From: CAZZCN01 sp964652975
GTDB taxonomy: Bacteria > Bacillota > Clostridia > Saccharofermentanales > UBA5734
Reading direction: 5' to 3'
Assembly (NCBI GenBank): GCA_964652975.1
Contig: CAZZCN010000037.1
Coordinates: 1-28,556 of the forward strand
Length of the DNA stretch: 28,556 nucleotides
Part shown: positions 25,473 to 28,556 of the stretch, piece by piece
Layout of the letters: every line of letters begins with the position of its first letter
How positions within the stretch are numbered: the stretch's first letter is position 1
Position numbers and translations under genes: made by a program
Notes under the pieces: generated by a model
The model's input: the letters and a program-made list of their open reading frames with translations, nothing else
Told to the model about the DNA's origin: nothing
Databases searched by the model: none

Positions 25473-25512
25473 TCGATCAGTAGTGATCGAAATCTAATTT
25501 ATGTGTTATAAT
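25473..25512 (+). promoter_or_regulatory. Promoter with palindromic operator before the radical SAM gene
   Basis: The palindrome TCGATCA-GTAG-TGATCGA (25473-25490) sits where the -35 box would be, 16 bases before TATAAT (25507-25512). A regulator probably binds there. The ATG is at 25569. Confidence 0.55.
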
Positions 25513-25568
25513 AAAACAAAAGGAACGATAGCTCTTAAAAATAATAGATTTATTTGGAGGCTTTAAAA

Positions 25569-26681
25569 ATGAAAATAGGTTTAATTGATGCTGATTTGAT
25601 TGATAACGGGAGTAGACATCCTAACCTCGCCTTAATGAAAATCAGTGGATATATGAAAGAAAAAGGTCATGAGACTGAATTACTGTTGGACTATAACAAT
25701 ACCAATGAATATGAAAAAATCTATCTTTCTAAGGTATTTGATTTCACAAATATTCCAATTGATGTTACTGACGAAAATAAATATCCCAATATAGAGTATG
25801 GAGGTACTGGTTTCTTTTCAGATAAAGCACCTGATTTACCAGTTGAGATAGAACATCACATGCCAGATTATCATTTATATGATGCTTTTGTTGGAAGTGA
25901 GATTGCAAGGGGTATAAAACCGTTAAAATTTAAAGACTATATGGATTACTCTATTGGATTTGCTACCAGAGGATGTTTTAGAAAATGTTCGTTTTGTGTG
26001 AACAAGAAATATGACCGTGTAACTAAACATTCTCCTATTAAGGAATTTTTTGATAAAGATAGAAAAGCAATATATCTCTGGGATGATAATTTTTTAGGAT
26101 TTCCAGAATGGGAAACGGTCTTAGATGAATTAGAATCTACTAAAAGATATTTTCAATTTAGACAAGGATTAGACATGCGACTTATGACGGACAAAATTGC
26201 TAAAAGATTATCAAAAGTCAAGTATCATGGTGATTACATATTTGCCTTCGACCACTTAAAAGATAAAAAAACAATCGAAAATGGTATGAAGATATGGAGA
26301 AAATATTCTACAAAAACAACAAAATTATATGTGCTATGTGCTTTTGAATCACAGGATGAAAATGATATAAAGAGTGTATTCGAGAGAATACGTATTATTA
26401 TGAGGTATAAATGTTTACCGTATATAATGAGATATGATTCTTACAAAAATTCTGAATGTGAAGGTATGTATATAAATTTAGCACGTTGGTGCAATCAACC
26501 TAATTTCTTTAAAAAGAAAAGTTTTCGTGAGTTTTGTATAGCAAACCAAAGTACTACTACTTCTATTAAAGAATGTGCTACATTAAGATATATGAATGAG
26601 TTTGAAAGAAAATATCCTGATATAGCAAATGAGTTTTTTGATATGAAATATGAAGATGAATCATCATTTAATAAACTTTGA
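25569..26681 (+). CDS. Radical SAM protein, element cargo
   Basis: A 370-residue protein. The start at 25569 follows TTTGGAGG. The N-terminus (MKIGLIDADLIDN ... NLALMKISGYMKEKGHETEL) resembles a B12-binding-like Rossmann region. The cluster motif CFRKCSFC gives Cys136, Cys140 and Cys143 (CX3CX2C) binding the 4Fe-4S cluster that cleaves S-adenosylmethionine. It is followed by the radical-SAM barrel (IYLWDDNFLGFPEW, QGLDMRL). The substrate is unknown. It sits between the integrase and the right att site, a usual place for cargo, and faces a nuclease-like gene. A defence or modification role is possible but unproven. Confidence 0.85.
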   Translation: MKIGLIDADLIDNGSRHPNLALMKISGYMKEKGHETELLLDYNNTNEYEKIYLSKVFDFTNIPIDVTDENKYPNIEYGGTGFFSDKAPDLPVEIEHHMPDYHLYDAFVGSEIARGIKPLKFKDYMDYSIGFATRGCFRKCSFCVNKKYDRVTKHSPIKEFFDKDRKAIYLWDDNFLGFPEWETVLDELESTKRYFQFRQGLDMRLMTDKIAKRLSKVKYHGDYIFAFDHLKDKKTIENGMKIWRKYSTKTTKLYVLCAFESQDENDIKSVFERIRIIMRYKCLPYIMRYDSYKNSECEGMYINLARWCNQPNFFKKKSFREFCIANQSTTTSIKECATLRYMNEFERKYPDIANEFFDMKYEDESSFNKL

Positions 26682-26685
26682 AAAT

Positions 26686-26723
26686 GTAGAATCTAGTACT
26701 TAAATAAATATGTTAGATTCTAC
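26686..26723. terminator. Bidirectional terminator between convergent genes
   Basis: Perfect 10-bp stem GTAGAATCTA / TAGATTCTAC with an 18-base AT-rich loop, located between the stops of the radical SAM gene and the nuclease-like gene. Confidence 0.7.
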
Positions 26724-26729
26724 CTTATC

Positions 26730-27176
26730 TCAAAGCTGTAATGTAAACCAATCTAATCCCAATTCAATATATACTCTCTGACGAAATAAAAAATGATAAT
26801 CAATTATTTGGTCATTTAAATGATTAGCTTCGTCTTCAATATAGTTTACTTCCAACCCAAGACCAGACACTATCAACTTTGATTTCATATCGTCCTTAAT
26901 CGCATCTCCTGAAAAAACAATAATAGTTGGTATTGGACAGTTTCTAATATCATCAAGTGTATAACTCAATATTTGATAAGCAGTTCCAGGAGTTTGCTGT
27001 AACTTTGCTTCTATCCCCAGGAATTTATTTTCATATTTTACTACTAAATCGATTTTTCTTGCAGTATTTAAAAATCTGTATCCTACATACCTTTCTTTTA
27101 ACACTGTAATTCCAGCATTCCATGATTCAATCTCTCTTGCCAGTGCATCTCTAAAATTAGTCCCGTTATTAGGCAT
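26730..27176 (-). CDS. PD-(D/E)XK nuclease-like protein
   Basis: A 148-residue protein. The start at 27176 is preferred over the upstream 27215 because TAGGGGG precedes it. The core shows Asp43 (ARKIDLVVKY), then Glu56-Ala-Lys58 (FLGIEAKLQQ) and a following helix (GTAYQILSY), the alpha-beta pattern of restriction-endonuclease-fold nucleases. Its small size and lack of other domains leave open a DNA repair, restriction or anti-phage role. It is leftward and convergent with the radical SAM gene at the right end of the element. Confidence 0.65.
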   Translation of the reverse strand: MPNNGTNFRDALAREIESWNAGITVLKERYVGYRFLNTARKIDLVVKYENKFLGIEAKLQQTPGTAYQILSYTLDDIRNCPIPTIIVFSGDAIKDDMKSKLIVSGLGLEVNYIEDEANHLNDQIIDYHFLFRQRVYIELGLDWFTLQL

Positions 27177-27220
27177 AAAATACCCCCTAAATATAATATC
27201 ATTTAAATATTTCAATTATA

Positions 27221-27385
27221 CCAGTAATAGAGTATTTTAACTACTCTCTGCATCAAATTGTTTTTTATTTCAAAATTGTTTGTGTCGGAACTACTATATG
27301 GTTGTAGTCTCAAGGAAGTCCGATCTAACCCCTGGTTGTTGTCATTGTCGGTAAGGATTTATTCAATGAAATAATATAAATATTT
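27221..27385. other. Noncoding right end of the element
   Basis: No gene. TCGGAACT (27284-) and AGTCCGA (27319-) with inner CTAC/GTAG can fold into an imperfect hairpin. A possible TATAAT for the leftward nuclease gene lies at 27220-27215. Confidence 0.4.
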
Positions 27386-27438
27386 CAAGTGTCTTACAGG
27401 TGTCTTATTAGTGTCTGATTATCGTTGTAAGACACCTG
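27386..27438. promoter_or_regulatory. Candidate integrase arm-type sites, right end
   Basis: Direct repeats AAGTGTCTTAC, AGGTGTCTTAT and TAGTGTCTGAT followed by an inverted copy. CAGGTGTCTTA (27397-27407) and TAAGACACCTG (27428-27438) form a perfect 11-bp inverted repeat. The same words lie inside the left att site. Confidence 0.55.
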
Positions 27439-27452
27439 AAAACGTCTATAAT

Positions 27453-27482
27453 AACCTTAGGTCATACCCAAGAAACCTAAGC
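27453..27482. other. Short hairpin near right att site
   Basis: CTTAGGT and ACCTAAG form a perfect 7-bp stem about 50 bases before the att repeat. Role unknown. Confidence 0.4.
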
Positions 27483-27533
27483 ATATCAGGGGTTGTAGGT
27501 TTTAGTCTGAGGATGCCAAAAGCCCGTGATAGC

Positions 27534-27580
27534 ACTCATAACCCGAAGGTCGTGTGGTTCGAGTCCTACCTCCGCAACCA
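27534..27580 (+). other. Right attachment site, tRNA-Met(CAT) 3' half
   Basis: A 47-base repeat of the left site (46/47). Again only the 3' half of the tRNA is present; the preceding bases (AAAGCCCGTGATAGC) do not supply a 5' half or acceptor partner. Confidence 0.85.
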
Positions 27581-27585
27581 TGAAG

Positions 27586-27624
27586 AGTGGCTTAAACATT
27601 GAGTTTGAGCCACTTTTGCTTTTT
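27586..27624 (+). terminator. Terminator after right tRNA fragment
   Basis: AGTGGCT-TAAAC pairs with GTTTG-AGCCACT, followed by TTTTGCTTTTT. Confidence 0.7.
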
Positions 27625-27646
27625 AGGGAATTACTTGAAATATGGG

Positions 27647-27673
27647 TTTTACGTTCAAATTTACGGTCATAAG
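27647..27673 (+). repeat. Flank repeat B, right copy
   Basis: Identical to 16825-16851. It is followed by three GGTACA words (27771-27831) and further ACGTTCAAA words. Confidence 0.85.
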
Positions 27674-27861
27674 ATTTTAATAGTGAAAAAAGCATGGGCT
27701 TTTACCGAAGCTAAATAGGGCTATTTCTTATATAATTTCGTCTTACGGTCATTTTTTACGTTCAAATACTTGGTACATTACAAAAAGTTGGTACATTTAG
27801 CTCATAAAACCTGGTACAAAGCCCCTGAAGAAGAATATAATTGAAATTAGCCTACGTTCAA

Positions 27862-27997
27862 TTTACGTTCAAAGTTACGTTCAACTTCAAAAAACTCATT
27901 TACGTTCAAAGTTACGTTCAAATTTAAAAAACTCATTTACGTTCAAAGTTACGTTCAAATTGAAAAAACTCATACACGTTCAAATTTAGAAAATTCA
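27862..27997 (+). repeat. 37-bp tandem repeat with ACGTTCAAA words
   Basis: Three near-identical 37-base units (27862, 27899, 27936) plus a partial fourth. Each has two ACGTTCAA words and ends AAAAAACTCA. It looks like an iteron or multi-site integrase/replication-protein binding region for the neighbouring element. Confidence 0.8.
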
Positions 27998-28047
27998 TAT
28001 TTGATATCAATTAATAATGTGCTATAATCTTACCGATAGATCAGTGC

Positions 28048-28083
28048 CTTGGAGTTCCTAGAGAGCCGAGGCCGTTTTATTTT
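28048..28083 (+). terminator. Hairpin followed by T-rich tract
   Basis: GCCTTGG pairs with CCGAGGC (one wobble), then GTTTTATTTTTG. Terminator-like; no gene is seen before it, so it may serve a small RNA or an old transcript. Confidence 0.5.
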
Positions 28084-28101
28084 TGGGAGCACATGTATTG
28101 T

Positions 28102-28132
28102 AGTGCGTCGATTTAATAGAAGAACCTTTTTG
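28102..28132 (+). repeat. Flank repeat A, right copy
   Basis: Near copy of 16664-16695 (AGTGCGTCGATTT ... AGAACCTTTTTG). Confidence 0.7.
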
Positions 28133-28217
28133 CATTATTCAATAAATTTTTAAAAAATTTACATAAAACAAACATTATTATGCTATAATTATACCGTTGA
28201 AAACGGAGGTGGAATTT

Positions 28218-28472
28218 ATGCCACAAATAAGACCAATAACAGACCTCAGAAATACCACAGAAATTTCAGAACTTTGCCATAGTAAAACAGAGCCTATTTT
28301 TATAACTAAAAATGGTTATGGTGATCTTGTTGTTATGAGTATGGAAACATATGAAAGACAAATGGCTTTGGCGGAAATTTACAAAAAACTAGCGCTGGCA
28401 GAGAAACAGATAGAAGACGACCAGCTATTGGACGGAGATGATGTTTTTAAAAAACTGAGGTCAGAATATTAG
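28218..28472 (+). CDS. Phd/YefM-family antitoxin
   Basis: An 84-residue antitoxin-like protein. The start at 28218 follows GGAGG. The N-terminal half (IRPITDLRNTTEISELCHSK, EPIFITKNGYGDLVVMSMETYE) is the Phd/YefM DNA-binding fold; the C-terminal half is a helical tail that would wrap a toxin. TATAAT at 28184-28189 is a likely -10. A partner RelE-type toxin is expected just downstream, but the remaining 84 bases show no clear start of one, so it is either outside the window or absent. Confidence 0.85.
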   Translation: MPQIRPITDLRNTTEISELCHSKTEPIFITKNGYGDLVVMSMETYERQMALAEIYKKLALAEKQIEDDQLLDGDDVFKKLRSEY

Positions 28473-28556
28473 GCTATATCGACGGTATGGCGTGTATCTT
28501 TGGTGAAACCGACTTCCATCAAACAGGCTTTCAGGACCATTGAACCCTTAAAGCTA

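Noticed and set aside
27411..27695. Open frames overlapping the right att site on both strands
   Set aside because: They cross the tRNA fragment and its terminator, lack ribosome sites and match no protein pattern.
27862..27997. CRISPR array
   Set aside because: The units are contiguous tandem copies without variable spacers, and no cas genes are present.
28473..28556. Start of a toxin gene after the antitoxin
   Set aside because: A short frame from ATG 28490 stops within 20 codons and shows no RelE/Doc-like pattern.

Overview
The window is AT-rich DNA with strong AGGAGG-type ribosome sites, clostridial Rhs/YD-repeat proteins, TndX-like and Tn916-like recombinases and an IS21 element. This points to a Firmicute of class Clostridia; genus is not determinable from the sequence alone.

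Positions 1-16648 are a polymorphic-toxin locus. A large Rhs/YD-repeat protein (open at the left edge) ends in a toxin tip and is followed by its DUF4279-type immunity gene. Downstream lie four orphan Rhs tips. Each is a ~55-codon fragment of the Rhs core joined to a different C-terminal domain and followed by its own immunity gene: a membrane-anchored protein, a soluble protein, a lipoprotein and a DUF5104 lipoprotein. An unpaired immunity-like gene, an intact TndX-like large serine recombinase and several gene relics sit among them. The array closes with a second, longer copy of the Rhs 3' core that carries a fifth distinct downstream tip, a premature stop and a final immunity gene.

The most notable signal is at the tip boundaries. 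All four orphan tips begin at exactly the same point, GTC-GA-GAC, preceded by the same ~69-bp non-Rhs segment. The best copy (8024-8057) has 16-bp inverted arms (15/16 matching) around a central GA. That is the architecture and crossover dinucleotide known for TnpX/TndX-type serine recombinases, and such a recombinase lies directly upstream of one of these sites. I propose that the array is, or was, a site-specific cassette system that exchanges Rhs toxin tips.

Positions 16963-27580 hold an integrated element bounded by 47-bp direct repeats of the 3' half of an initiator-like tRNA-Met(CAT). It encodes a tyrosine integrase, an XRE repressor, an excisionase-like protein, a small basic protein, a leftward operon whose DUF6291 gene is split by a complete IS21-family element with a 7-bp target duplication, and cargo (a membrane/coiled-coil protein, a radical SAM protein and a PD-(D/E)XK nuclease-like protein). 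Neither boundary carries the tRNA 5' half, and the two outer flanks share motifs, so the element probably sits in a tandem stack of elements at one tRNA gene. The right end holds an iteron-like 37-bp tandem repeat and a Phd/YefM-type antitoxin gene.
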